Shown: positions 1 to 7,877 of the stretch, piece by piece | Numbering within the stretch: position 1 is the first letter of the stretch | Layout: every line of letters begins with the position of its first letter | Program-made: the position numbers and the translations under genes | Notes under the pieces: generated by a model | Databases searched by the model: none | Told to the model about the DNA's origin: nothing | The model's input: only the letters and a program-made list of their open reading frames with translations | DNA from: Brachionus koreanus | Taxonomy: Eukaryota; Rotifera; Eurotatoria; Ploima; Brachionidae | Length of the DNA: 11,611 nt | Reading direction: 5' to 3' | Assembly (NCBI GenBank): GCA_016987375.1 | Contig: PJRA01000492.1 | Coordinates: 84,194 to 95,804 of the forward strand

Positions 1-731
1 ATATTTGGTCCTCTCTCCCCAAAATTCCTCTAAAGTATCTTTTATTTATTTCCCTGGTGTTGGCTTGATTCCAACCTATCACGCGGCTTTTAAAGATGTC
101 TCATGCTAATATTGACGTGTCCCTAAAATAATCAAGAAATATTTAACACCAATGTATGTGATGTTCAGTTAAAAGATATATTTCATAAATTGATAATAAG
201 ACACTATTACGTCTCTACCATCAATATCTTTAGCCTTTGCTTTTATAATTTTTGAACGTTAGTCTGATGAGAGACATTTAAATTTGATCAGATCTTGCAA
301 ATGATGAAATTACACATTTTAATTATTTTAATTATTATTTTGAGCACATTTGAAATTTTGAAATTTGATCATAAATTTTAATTTTAATTTTACTTCGTTT
401 TCATTTTAAAAATAATTTAAATTTGAATAATTAAAAAAAATATGTTAAGGAAAGAATATGATGTGTTATTAAATATTTATTAGAACTAACTAAGAAATAG
501 TAAAGGATCAATTATTTTATAATAATAAAATAGGTTATTCTAATATTAGTAAATTAGATCATAAACTAGTTATAGGATACTAGAATAACTAATTAAAGAA
601 TGACCTCATAATACATTTGACAAATATAAAAATTTTTTTTTAAATAAATTTATTAGAAATATGCAAAAAATTAATTACAAATAAACTGTACAATAAGTGA
701 ACAAAAACTATCAACTAAAACTTAGAATTTA
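1..731. other. AT-rich non-coding flank
   Basis: No reading frame worth reporting on either strand. The sequence is A/T-rich with many short runs and imperfect repeats of AATTTTA type around 310-430. Its right end is probably the 3' untranslated region of the minus-strand gene that ends at 732: AATAAA signals on the minus strand lie at 649-654 and, overlapping the stop codon, at 728-733. Confidence 0.6.
649..654 (-). promoter_or_regulatory. candidate poly(A) signal for the 732-1784 gene
   Basis: TTTATT on the plus strand is AATAAA on the minus strand, about 80 bases beyond the stop codon at 732-734. In such AT-rich DNA the hexamer is common by chance, so position is the main argument. A second AATAAA at 728-733 overlaps the stop codon and is less likely to be used. 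Confidence 0.35.
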
Positions 732-1784
732 TTAATAATAGGCCGGCATTCGGTTAAAATAGGAATTAGGCGCATAAGGATGATAGATAAAATTTTGATG
801 ATACATGTCCATATGACATCTCATGTTATAAAAATTGTAAAATTGATGATTTTGACTTTGCATCATATTGTGACAGTGTAAACAACATTCATTTGATTGG
901 TAACGTTCGGGCCTTCGACAAACTGATTGTCTTTTGGCACTAAAATCAAATTTTTGCTCCAAATTGCGCTTTTTTGCTTCTCTCAGCTGCTTTCTAATTC
1001 TGTTTTGAAATATTTTTTTCAATTTTTTCCTCTTTTCAATGATTAGACTTAAGTCAATTGAAGCATCGGACCTGCGCGATTCAAACTCCATTTTGATGTT
1101 TTTTTTCACATCATTTAAATGCTCAAGTAGTCGAATGTCGACTATTTGTGAACTTTGCTCAAATATGTTGCGGTTGAGAGACACAGGCGACGACGTTCTG
1201 CACAAACTGGGCGACATGGGCGCTGTTTTGATCGGAGAGAATTGTTGTAGAAGGGACCTGGGCGTCGAGTGGCACTGGTCCTCCACTCGTCTGTTCTTGG
1301 ACTTGGTCGTGTCGAACGAAGAGCACATGGACGGCGCACTAAGCACATAGGACGAGTCGTGAAAGTAAAACTTGTCGTTCAGGTCCATCATTTCCTCATG
1401 GCTGACAAAATTTTCATTCAGCTTGTTTTGAGATGAGACTTTTTTTGAGCGTTTGCCCAGCCAGCCTAGCGATTTGTCCATAAGCTTGGTAATCCTGCGG
1501 CTTAGTCTTGTCTGCTTTTCTTTGACCACTATTTTGTCTCTTCTCTTGAATATTTTCTTAATGAAAACTTTGCTCAATGTTTGCTTCTTCTTTTTGGCGC
1601 CTTTCAAATCACTCTGCTTGAAGGTCGAGTTCAAACAGAACGACATGAAACTCGAGTCTTGGCTCGAATCGCTCGAGTCAACCATCATATCATACACAAA
1701 ACTTTCCATTTCTATTTTTATTTTAAATCTAAACAAAAATAGGCAAATTTTATTAGAACAATAAATTGAATTGGCTTGTGACAT
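732..1784 (-). CDS. Basic, Ser/Pro-rich protein of unknown function (350 aa)
   Basis: I do not recognise this protein. The single long frame has a layered composition: an acidic-Ser stretch (residues 31-47, DSSDSSQDSS), a strongly basic block (61-116) with KKKK and RR clusters that could act as nuclear localisation signals, a Ser/Thr-Pro cluster (STP 173-175, SPIK 183-186, MSP 190-192, SSP 198-200) typical of proline-directed kinase sites, a basic probable helix (248-275), and a Cys/His/Tyr/Asn/Met-rich tail (299-350, starting CCLHCH). No membrane segment, signal peptide or catalytic motif is evident. ATG at 1784 is the longest start, but the ATG at 1709 (residue 26) may be the real one: it has A at -3 and G at +4, and residues 1-25 cover an intron-acceptor-like stretch (pyrimidine-rich, ending in AG at 1730-1729). 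The centre (about 1170-1340) is markedly richer in G and C than both ends. It could be a lineage-specific nuclear or cytoskeletal regulatory protein; that is a guess. Confidence 0.72.
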   Translation of the reverse strand: MSQANSIYCSNKICLFLFRFKIKIEMESFVYDMMVDSSDSSQDSSFMSFCLNSTFKQSDLKGAKKKKQTLSKVFIKKIFKRRDKIVVKEKQTRLSRRITKLMDKSLGWLGKRSKKVSSQNKLNENFVSHEEMMDLNDKFYFHDSSYVLSAPSMCSSFDTTKSKNRRVEDQCHSTPRSLLQQFSPIKTAPMSPSLCRTSSPVSLNRNIFEQSSQIVDIRLLEHLNDVKKNIKMEFESRRSDASIDLSLIIEKRKKLKKIFQNRIRKQLREAKKRNLEQKFDFSAKRQSVCRRPERYQSNECCLHCHNMMQSQNHQFYNFYNMRCHMDMYHQNFIYHPYAPNSYFNRMPAYY

Positions 1785-3194
1785 TGATCGTGTCTGAGAG
1801 AGCTACAACTATTACAACAACTATTCTCATTGCAATGGAAACTCTTGGAAACTCACAATTACAGCATTGTGTAATTAGAATCAAATTAACTGAAGAAATA
1901 AATTCAAAGCTAAAAAATAAATAATACAGCTTTTATTAAAAATTTAGAATAATTATTTTATTTGTAAAATGTATGTTGGTTTTTATAAACCATTGAGGAT
2001 TTAATGACAGTTGTTGAAGTATGGAAAACAAAATTGTTTCTTAGTTAGTTTATTTGTAATTTGATAAGCAAGCAATTGCGTAAATAAACGAGCACTTATT
2101 GGATAACTAAAATGAAAACAAACCTGTTGAGAAAAAGTTTTCAAAATAGAGATTATATATAGAGACAAACACAAAGAGGAGCTTAGACGAGATTGGCTAA
2201 CTACATAGCTAAATGTCGATTGGTCTACTTAAATGCTCAATCAAACAGTGTCAAATGCATTGACAATTTTTCTTATCGATTTGATTGTACAGATAATAAA
2301 CCGTAAGTTGGACTTGAACACCTTGTTTGTCGGCACACTTTCAAATGTGTCTGAAAATCGAGCACAATTTTTTTTTATAATACTTTAAGCTAACTTTGAA
2401 CAAAAAAATTTAAATTGCTTTTTCCACAAATTAGTTCTTGATCAATCGCAATAAATGCTACACACTCTTAAATATTAGCTATTCTCATTAATGTTTGATT
2501 ATTTAACTTCTAATGTAATCTTTAACCGGAACGAACTAAAAAAAAAAATATTTTTTTTTCCATTTGGTTTATTTTTATTTATTGGACTCTCCTGCCGAGC
2601 CATCACGCGCAAATACATATCACTTTACTTTCCTAGCTCTAGCTCTATTGAACTCGACAGGATATATCGTGTTTACGCGAATTTTTCTAATTAAAGCTCT
2701 TTCGAGTTCATTACTGTAATTCTAGACAGATAATAGGGCTTAATTGAAACAAGCCGCGATGCCAAACACACACACATACATACACCATAATCGGTTTAGT
2801 AAGCCAAATCCTCGGCTACTTTATCTCCGATTACCACATGTGTCCTCAAGATAAGCCAGGCTAGCTTTTTTCTTCAATTTCAATTCATTCAGTTGTTAAT
2901 AAACTATTCAAATGTTTGAAAACTTTTTCTCCAGAGAAACTATTGGCTGCTGAATCTAACGCTGACTTGATCAACTATCACTATTTTTTTCCAAATGGCT
3001 CCTAATTATCTAATTTAGTGAAGATAAAATTCTCTATAGTAAACTCTTAAACAATTTTTGTTTTCAAACATAAAACACTTGTACACACAATTGTGTACAG
3101 TTGATAAAAATCTTTAGAAAAAGAAGAGGAAAGCCACTCGATGCATCGAATAGAAAGTTTATTAGATTTTAGAGAGTAAAATAACAGAATCAGA
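1785..3194. other. Intergenic/intronic stretch without a convincing gene
   Basis: Directly after 1784 should lie the promoter and 5' untranslated region of the minus-strand gene, but no core element stands out. A 67-codon open stretch at 2491-2694 is mostly A/T homopolymer translation and is not credible. Small structures: a near-palindrome TGTCAA-ATGCA-TTGACA at 2249-2265, a short CA/CATA microsatellite near 2766-2783, and a perfect 12-bp palindrome TCGATGCATCGA at 3138-3149. Confidence 0.5.
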
Positions 3195-3419
3195 ATGGAA
3201 TTGTATTCTAGAAGATTCAACATATCTAACAAGATACTTTTAGACTATTTGAAAAATTTCCCTATCTACAAGATTTTTTACCTGAATGAGTACGGTCCTG
3301 TGTGCAGTGGTTCGAACACCCGACATCAACCTTCATTCAGCTCCAGAAATATAAAAAAGTTACAAAGAAATCAAGAAAGCCGAAAGAAACTAACCCTAAA
3401 ACCTAATAGGAGTGAATAA
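3195..3419 (+). CDS. Possible small protein or terminal exon (74 codons), doubtful
   Basis: ATG-initiated frame ending in TAA. The N-terminal half is mixed hydrophobic/aromatic, and the C-terminal third is very basic and polar (KKLQRNQESRKK region). The middle, 3282-3350, is richer in G and C than its surroundings and uses ordinary codons, which is why I list it. There is no recognisable domain, no neighbour that explains it, and 74 codons is only modestly longer than chance. AG dinucleotides upstream would also allow it to be an internal or last exon. Confidence 0.2.
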   Translation: MELYSRRFNISNKILLDYLKNFPIYKIFYLNEYGPVCSGSNTRHQPSFSSRNIKKLQRNQESRKKLTLKPNRSE

Positions 3420-3760
3420 GGAAAAAATAGACTATGCACCTAATATGTCTAAAAAGAAATTTAATACACTTTTAAGCACAAATAACTAGATATATATGTC
3501 AATGATATGTATAAAAAGTAGTGTAACACAATCATTATTATATACTATTTTAAAAAACTATTTTTTTAGAAAAAAAAACTCAAACTAAACCTTTTCTTTT
3601 TATTAATCAACTCTACCCTTTAGTTATTTTTCACTTTTTTCTCTTTTATTCTTTTATTAAATGATCTTTTTAATCAAAATCTGTCAATATTTTTATTTTT
3701 TTTTTAATGTATTTTACTCAAATTTGTACTTTTTTGATATTTATTTTTTCAATCGCTAGT

Positions 3761-3786
3761 CTGAAAAGAAGGACTTAGTTCCATTC
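3761..3786 (+). repeat. Degenerate copy of the 4178-4332 element's inverted-repeat arm
   Basis: CTGAAAAGAAGGAC followed by TTAG and TCCATTC resembles the reverse complement of the right arm at 4303-4330 (CTGAAAGGAAGGAC, then GACTAAG and TCCATTC), with one substitution, a 3-base gap and a few changes. Because the two are in inverted orientation, 3761-4332 could be one longer element with a second insertion, or two adjacent family members. Confidence 0.4.
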
Positions 3787-4177
3787 TGTGTGGCCTGAAG
3801 TTTACCTCAAATTATTTAATAAATTAAATCAAAAAAATCTACCCTTTATTTATCTACTTGTATTTTTTTTTACTATTTTTATTTAGAATCTATTATGAAC
3901 ATTTACCCACAGTCAAATCCATCAAGATTTGCGTAATTACAGTGTAAATTACCAGAAAAAAATTGAGACACCGTTCGATTTTTTCCCTAAAATAGCACCA
4001 ATTTCATGAATTCATTCAACTTTAAGTTTACATAATAAATTTTTAATTCTTTCCAGATAAATTATTGTAAATTGTAAATTTATTTTCTAACATTTAAAAA
4101 ATTTAAAAGCTAAACTCAATCTAAATTAACTTTTTTGTAATTTTGCAACATTGCGCGACACCAAAAATTAATCATGT

Positions 4178-4332
4178 GGCTGAAAGGAAGTAACTGTCCG
4201 GACTAAAAACTCCATAGTGAATTATTCAATAAAAAAAAATTCAACCTTGTACTATTTTATTTATTTAAAAATATAGTTTGGGGTTAAACCCGGGCAGTTT
4301 GGAATGGATCTTAGTCGTCCTTCCTTTCAGCC
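4178..4332. repeat. MITE-like element with 13-bp inverted repeats
   Basis: GGCTGAAAGGAAG at 4178-4190 is exactly matched in reverse complement by CTTCCTTTCAGCC at 4320-4332, and similarity continues inward (GGACTAAAAACTCCAT against CGACTAAGATCCATT). The interior is AT-rich and has no coding frame. Short length, inverted ends and no gene fit a miniature inverted-repeat transposable element. No clear target-site duplication is visible outside the ends, so the boundaries may extend further or the element may be old. Confidence 0.55.
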
Positions 4333-5360
4333 GCCTTGAAAAAAAAAATGGTTTTTAGTAATTTTTGAAATAATAGTAAATTCGGTAAATAATAATAAAA
4401 GTAAAAATAGTAAGGATAAAAGCTACAGTAAACTCTGTGTCAAGAAGATTTTTAAGTAACTTTGTTTGTCTTTTTATTTGATATCTCATAAACAAAATTT
4501 AATAGCAAGAGAAAATAGATTATCAACCTTGTACTAGAAAAACAATAAACAAACATTTAATTGTAAAAAAAGTCTCCTTCTAATTTTTTTATTTTTAAAA
4601 TCTTTATTAAATGGCCAGAATTGGTGTCAATTAAATAAATTAATAAAATAACCAAAAATTAATAATTCTTGTTCACTTTCGCTTTTTATCAAAACTAGCC
4701 AACACCGGACTAAACGAAGACCATTTTAGACTGAAGAAAAGCACCATTTTATTTAACTCGTTTTTTTTTGTTTTACTTTTTTCAATGAAAATAAAATTAT
4801 TGTGTATAACAAAAATAAGCTAATCTTATAATATTTTTTACTTGAGATATGATTGAATAAAAAAATATAACAACAAAGTAACAAAAAGACCGTTGAGTGT
4901 TACACAAAGTCAGTCTGTCAAGAATAAAACATTTAAAAAAATGAGAAAATAACAGAACAAAATTTGAATTTTGGTTCAAGCTTATATTTCATACAATTAC
5001 AAGAAAATTGTTTATTAATTAGATATTTAAATAGAAATTAGCCTAATTGAGTTTAGATATTCTTAATTTTGCGAAAATAAAATTCAACTAATATGCAAAT
5101 ATTATTTAGCATTAAGAGAAAAAGAAAAGATAACGGAACAAAAAAGCGATAAATCCTATTCTAACAATAATAAAAAGCGCAACTACAAAATGAGAGTAAA
5201 AATTTGAATTCCTTTAATTTAATACCTTTAATTGTAAAGATAATTAAATTTTTTAAAAACTTGGTTTTTTTTTTAATTGATGAGTAAATCAAGTGAAATA
5301 GTCACAAAAATAGATCAAAGACTAGAGAAGCTCTAATTTGAGAAAATGATTACATAATAA

Positions 5361-5378
5361 GAGAGAGAGAGAGAGAGA
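5361..5378 (+). repeat. (GA)9 microsatellite
   Basis: Nine uninterrupted GA units lying about 130 bases upstream of the proposed start of the LRMDA-like gene. GA tracts near promoters can bind GAGA-type factors in some animals; here only the repeat itself is seen. Confidence 0.9.
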
Positions 5379-5424
5379 ATAGCAATTATCTAATAAAATG
5401 TATACTCGTGAGAATATATGTTAG

Positions 5425-5438
5425 ATGTCATATGACAT
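5425..5438. promoter_or_regulatory. 14-bp perfect palindrome upstream of the LRMDA-like gene
   Basis: ATGTCATATGACAT reads identically on both strands. It contains two TGACAT/ATGTCA half-sites (bZIP-like) around a CATATG E-box core and sits about 70 bases before the proposed start codon at 5506. A dimeric transcription-factor site is possible; chance is the alternative. Confidence 0.3.
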
Positions 5439-5505
5439 GTTTAAAAATAAATTTAGAAACTTAATAATGTTTAGAAACCTAACTAGATATTTATATGAAT
5501 CAAGT

Positions 5506-5561
5506 ATGTCACATGGATATTTGGAGTTGCTGGCCATTAAATCCAAGCAGACAAGGAGAGC
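5506..5561 (+). CDS. Candidate first coding exon of the LRMDA-like gene
   Basis: ATG at 5506 opens 18 codons plus two bases (GC) and meets a GTAATT donor at 5562. Joined to the acceptor CAG ending at 5786, the leftover GC plus T makes an Ala codon and the frame runs directly into the large exon; the total, 747 nt, is a whole number of codons (248 residues plus stop). I found this by looking for a phase-2 donor, because the large exon has no usable ATG near its start. The acceptor ending at 5765 would also keep the frame. The donor is a weak match to consensus (C before GT), and the exon encodes no known motif, so it remains a hypothesis. Confidence 0.4.
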
Positions 5562-5590
5562 GTAATTTTTTAAAATGAAACGTTTAAATA

Positions 5591-5760
5591 GAACATTTGA
5601 CGAGGGGGGCGCATCCAGCCGGGCTGCGATTGGCTTTGATTAACTCGAAACTTTTACAGTTCGCGGCGAGGGGCACGGTCCGAATTGGACTCGTATGTCA
5701 CGTAATTGCTCGGCCACTGGATGAGATCCTCTCGAAACGATTAATTCTTTTTATTGTATT
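5591..5760. promoter_or_regulatory. GC-rich, CpG-rich block in front of the main LRMDA-like exon
   Basis: This block stands out sharply from the AT-rich surroundings and holds many CG dinucleotides, two ATTGG motifs (CCAAT box in reverse) at about 5629 and 5684, and TCACGTAA near 5698. It could be an internal promoter or enhancer within the first intron, or the true promoter if the gene starts elsewhere. Both strands happen to be open for dozens of codons, but no ATG-initiated frame joins the next exon. Confidence 0.35.
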
Positions 5761-5786
5761 TGAAGAAAATTGGATTCGAATATCAG

Positions 5787-6477
5787 TGAGGACGGCGATG
5801 AGAGAAACCAGCTAAGCTATGCCTTTCAGAATTTGAGCCGACTGGAAGTCCAATCACTGCCACCGTTGGACAAAAACGCTATCTACAAAATTGACTTGAC
5901 TGAGAACAATTTCACTGGTCTAAACGACTTGAAATTTCTAATCGAATTTCCAAATTTAAAAACTCTTATACTTGATAAAAATCAAATACAATCGAATATA
6001 CGTTTGCCGTCGATGGTCAATTTGACCACACTATGGTTAAATCACAATAAAATAGAGAATTTATCAATTTTTATTCAAAATTTAGCCGAGATGTGTCCCA
6101 ACCTGAGATATTTGAGCATGATGAATAACAAAGCTGCGCCGTCCTATTTTAACGGCGGCAGTTTGGTCGAGCACAATGACTATAGAATGTATGTCATATC
6201 CAAACTGAATGGATTGACTATGCTCGATGATAAGGAAATAAGTGCCGAAGAGAAAAGCCATTCGTTATCTGTGTATGGAAAGTTGAAAACTAGACGAAAA
6301 AGTTCACAACAAAAAAAGACCAAAAAAGAAGATAAACAAACAGCTGAGTCTAATTTCTCTTGTGTTGGCTCGATTGAGCCTTCTTTACAGGAATTAGAAT
6401 CTCTACCCGATGTTGAATCAACTACAAGTGAGATAGAGATATCCGATTTACCAGATTTGCCTACAATAACACCCTAA
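5787..6477 (+). CDS. LRMDA-like leucine-rich repeat protein, main exon
   Basis: The frame is open from 5764; the TTG codon at 5770 and the TGA at 5761 show that translation must start in an upstream exon, and CAG at 5784-5786 is a good acceptor. Counting from codon 5770, a short LSYAFQ motif (residues 15-20) precedes four leucine-rich repeats: about 39-50, LKTLILDKNQI at 63-73, LTTLWLNHNKI at 85-95 and LRYLSMMNN at 112-120. An LRR-cap follows (about 132-158, DYRMYVISKL then LTMLDD), then a Lys-rich linker (171-190) and an acidic Ser/Pro tail. This order and the PNLRYLSMMNNKAAP block match invertebrate relatives of vertebrate LRMDA (C10orf11), small LRR proteins presumed to act through protein binding; in vertebrates LRMDA is linked to melanocyte differentiation. 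No catalytic residues are expected. The body has no introns. Another short LRR protein (LRRC-type) is the alternative. Confidence 0.82.
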
Positions 6478-6513
6478 TTAATCAGATAAAAGTTGAAAGC
6501 AAGCGCCACTTGC

Positions 6514-6519
6514 AATAAA
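6514..6519 (+). promoter_or_regulatory. Poly(A) signal of the LRMDA-like gene
   Basis: AATAAA about 37 bases after the stop codon at 6475-6477, followed by T-rich sequence. A second AATAAA lies at 6595-6600. Position makes the first the likelier signal. Confidence 0.5.
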
Positions 6520-6941
6520 CTCGTTAATCCGTTTTATTTTTTCTTTTTTTTTTCTATGTACTTTATTATTTAAGCTTTTAATTTATTTGTTTGTAATAAA
6601 TTAATCATTAATTTTTTTTTGATGTCACAAAAACTTTTCTTTTTTTGTATTTAAGTTTTATCAATTACTTTTTTTTTTTGACCGATGTTTATTTCAAATT
6701 TTAGCTTTAATTAAATTAAATTATTTCCAATTGATTTTATTGATTTGTCAACATATCTAAATAGATTCAAGCTATGCTTGTATGTACATGCGCAGGGTAT
6801 TTTGATCTTTATAGTGATTTGGATGGAAATAATTAAAAGAGAACTTAAAGAGATGAAATGAAAATCTGAGCAAAATGCATAGTATTTAATAAACAATATT
6901 AAGTAAAATACAAATTTTGGTCATAAAGGAATTTTATTAAA
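6520..6941. other. AT-rich spacer between convergent genes
   Basis: This separates the plus-strand LRMDA-like gene from the minus-strand SWIM gene, so both 3' ends should lie here. It is full of long T runs and A/T words. The 61-codon minus frame at 6711-6896 shows no protein-like composition. I see no RNA gene. Confidence 0.5.
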
Positions 6942-7322
6942 TTAATAAAGCTTTTGTCGCCTTATTTGATCTTCATCTTTTGCTGCTAGTAGTGGTTTGA
7001 AATATTTTAATCTGATTACAAGATCAACTAAATGTTTGCACATGTAATATTTGAATATTGTTTGACAAGAGCATTTGACTTATTTTCAATTGAATGTCCT
7101 ATCATCTTCATTTGGTAAAGTGACGATTTAACCAGCTAAAGCTCTCTTTTTGAATTGGCAAAATGTGTTCCAATGCATTTCTTTTACATGTATGATGTGT
7201 TCTTCACCAGTTAGTATGTAGTATTCTATTGAGGTTTGCAAAACCATCGAAGAAACTATTTTATTCCTTTGACTGCATCTCGATTTGTAAACTAGTAAAC
7301 TCAATTTCATCATCACAGACAT
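6942..7322 (-). CDS. SWIM zinc-finger protein, last two exons (5' part unresolved)
   Basis: The minus strand reads from 7322 to 7133 (63 codons plus one base), meets a donor (GTTAAA, from 7132), skips a 54-nt intron (7079-7132, ending AAG) and continues in exactly matching phase from 7078 to a TAA at 6942-6944. The spliced C-terminus carries CSCQTIFKYYMCKH, the Cys-x-Cys...Cys-x-His ligand set of the SWIM zinc finger, followed by a Leu-rich basic helix and a 20-residue polar tail. SWIM domains bind DNA or protein and are common at the C-terminus of MULE-type transposases and their host-gene relatives. No transposase domain is seen nearby. The 5' limit is uncertain: a T-rich acceptor (ATTTAG ending near 7332) and a second good frame (CDDEIEFTSLQIEMQSKE region) in the first exon suggest an extra splice or a frameshift. 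It may be a host gene or a decaying transposon remnant. Confidence 0.6.
7079..7132 (-). other. 54-nt GT-AG intron in the SWIM gene
   Basis: On the minus strand it starts GTTAAA and ends AATAAG. It contains in-frame stops (TAA at once after the donor), while removing it rejoins the frame and completes the zinc-ligand motif immediately downstream. The length suits genomes with very short introns. Confidence 0.6.
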
Positions 7323-7442
7323 ACAATATCTAAATTAAAAATAATTAATTTATATTTACATAATTTATAGTCTATTTTCTCTTGCTATTAAATTTTGTAT
7401 ATGATTTCAGATAAAAAGACCAACAAAGCTACTTAAAGATTT

Positions 7443-7470
7443 GCTCGACATGCAGTCTAGCTGGTCGAGC
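7443..7470. repeat. Short hairpin-forming inverted repeat
   Basis: GCTCGAC (7443-7449) and GTCGAGC (7464-7470) are perfect inverted arms around a 14-base loop; the stem extends by three A/T pairs if one base is bulged. It lies in the middle of a small GC-richer patch upstream (minus sense) of the SWIM exons. No T run or RNA-family signature follows on either strand. Confidence 0.45.
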
Positions 7471-7541
7471 CAAAGCTCTTATAGCCAAAATAAAAAAGCT
7501 TTAAATTATTTAAAAAGGAAAAAAAATGTTTAAAAATAAGT

Positions 7542-7723
7542 TCAAAAATTAGATAAAACTGGAGTTTGAATAAGTGGATATAGTTGATCAATTATAAGAT
7601 AATAACCGCACAATGGAGTAGGATATGTTATATCTGTAGATTCAAAGTTTAGTTTAAACTCGTTCACAAGTAGACAGGTTAGTGGAACTTGTTTCTGCAG
7701 ACTTCTTCTAATACAGCTCTCGC
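7542..7723 (-). other. Candidate internal exon of a minus-strand gene
   Basis: On the minus strand a classic acceptor (TTTGATTTAG) ends at 7724 and is followed by an open frame of about 60 codons with balanced composition, including a CLLVNEFKLNF stretch and TYPTPLCGYYL. The only initiator in frame is a TTG upstream of the acceptor, so an exon is more likely than a gene. The stop at 7542-7544 would be skipped if a GT soon before it (for example the GT of the CCAGTT near 7556) is the donor. I recognise no family; linkage to the SWIM exons is suggested only by strand and spacing. Confidence 0.25.
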
Positions 7724-7877
7724 CTAAATCAAACAAAGATAGCGATCATGTGAATTAAATACTAATTTACGCTGTTAATAACTGATTAAAGAGATATTGA
7801 TCAAAAATACTGATCATTTAAATCCAAACCTTTTAATAGATCATAGTAGGATTATTTTTTTCACCATAGAAAGCTCA

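Larger units (their letters stand above)
3420..5505. other. AT-rich non-coding stretch with repeat-derived pieces
   Basis: No supportable gene on either strand; the 60-codon minus frame at 4797-4979 is low-complexity AT translation. It contains the inverted-repeat element at 4178-4332, a related arm at 3761-3786, a short repeated segment (CTACCCTTTA, near 3614 and 3839), the (GA)9 tract at 5361-5378 and a 14-bp palindrome at 5425-5438. The right end is probably the promoter side of the LRMDA-like gene. Confidence 0.5.

Noticed and set aside
1142..1348. 68-codon minus frame inside the orphan gene
   Set aside because: It is an alternate frame of the GC-rich core of the 732-1784 gene; Arg-rich composition is typical of a shadow frame.
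1039..1764. Two 103-codon plus-strand frames (1039-1350 and 1453-1764)
   Set aside because: They are antisense shadows of the 732-1784 gene with no domain or coding character of their own.
2491..2694. 67-codon plus frame
   Set aside because: The first half is translation of A and T runs; no domain and no acceptable start context. A 34-codon minus frame from an ATG at 2603 was also considered and is too short to support.
3305..3320. tRNA-like B-box (GGTTCGAACACC)
   Set aside because: The T-arm spacing is wrong (no C61 after the 7-base loop), and no acceptor, D or anticodon arms can be built around it.
4708..4735. Possible further copy of the MITE arm (GGACTAAACG...GACTGAAGAAAAG)
   Set aside because: The similarity to the 4178-4332 arms is too short and rearranged to separate from chance by eye.
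5575..5643. 22-codon ATG frame as first exon of the LRMDA-like gene
   Set aside because: It is in the right frame but ends in TAA at 5641, and its only internal GT leaves the wrong phase for the acceptors at 5765 and 5786.
5597..5815. 72-codon frame overlapping the LRMDA-like exon
   Set aside because: It has no ATG except near its end, overlaps the real exon in another frame, and is open mainly because the block is GC-rich.
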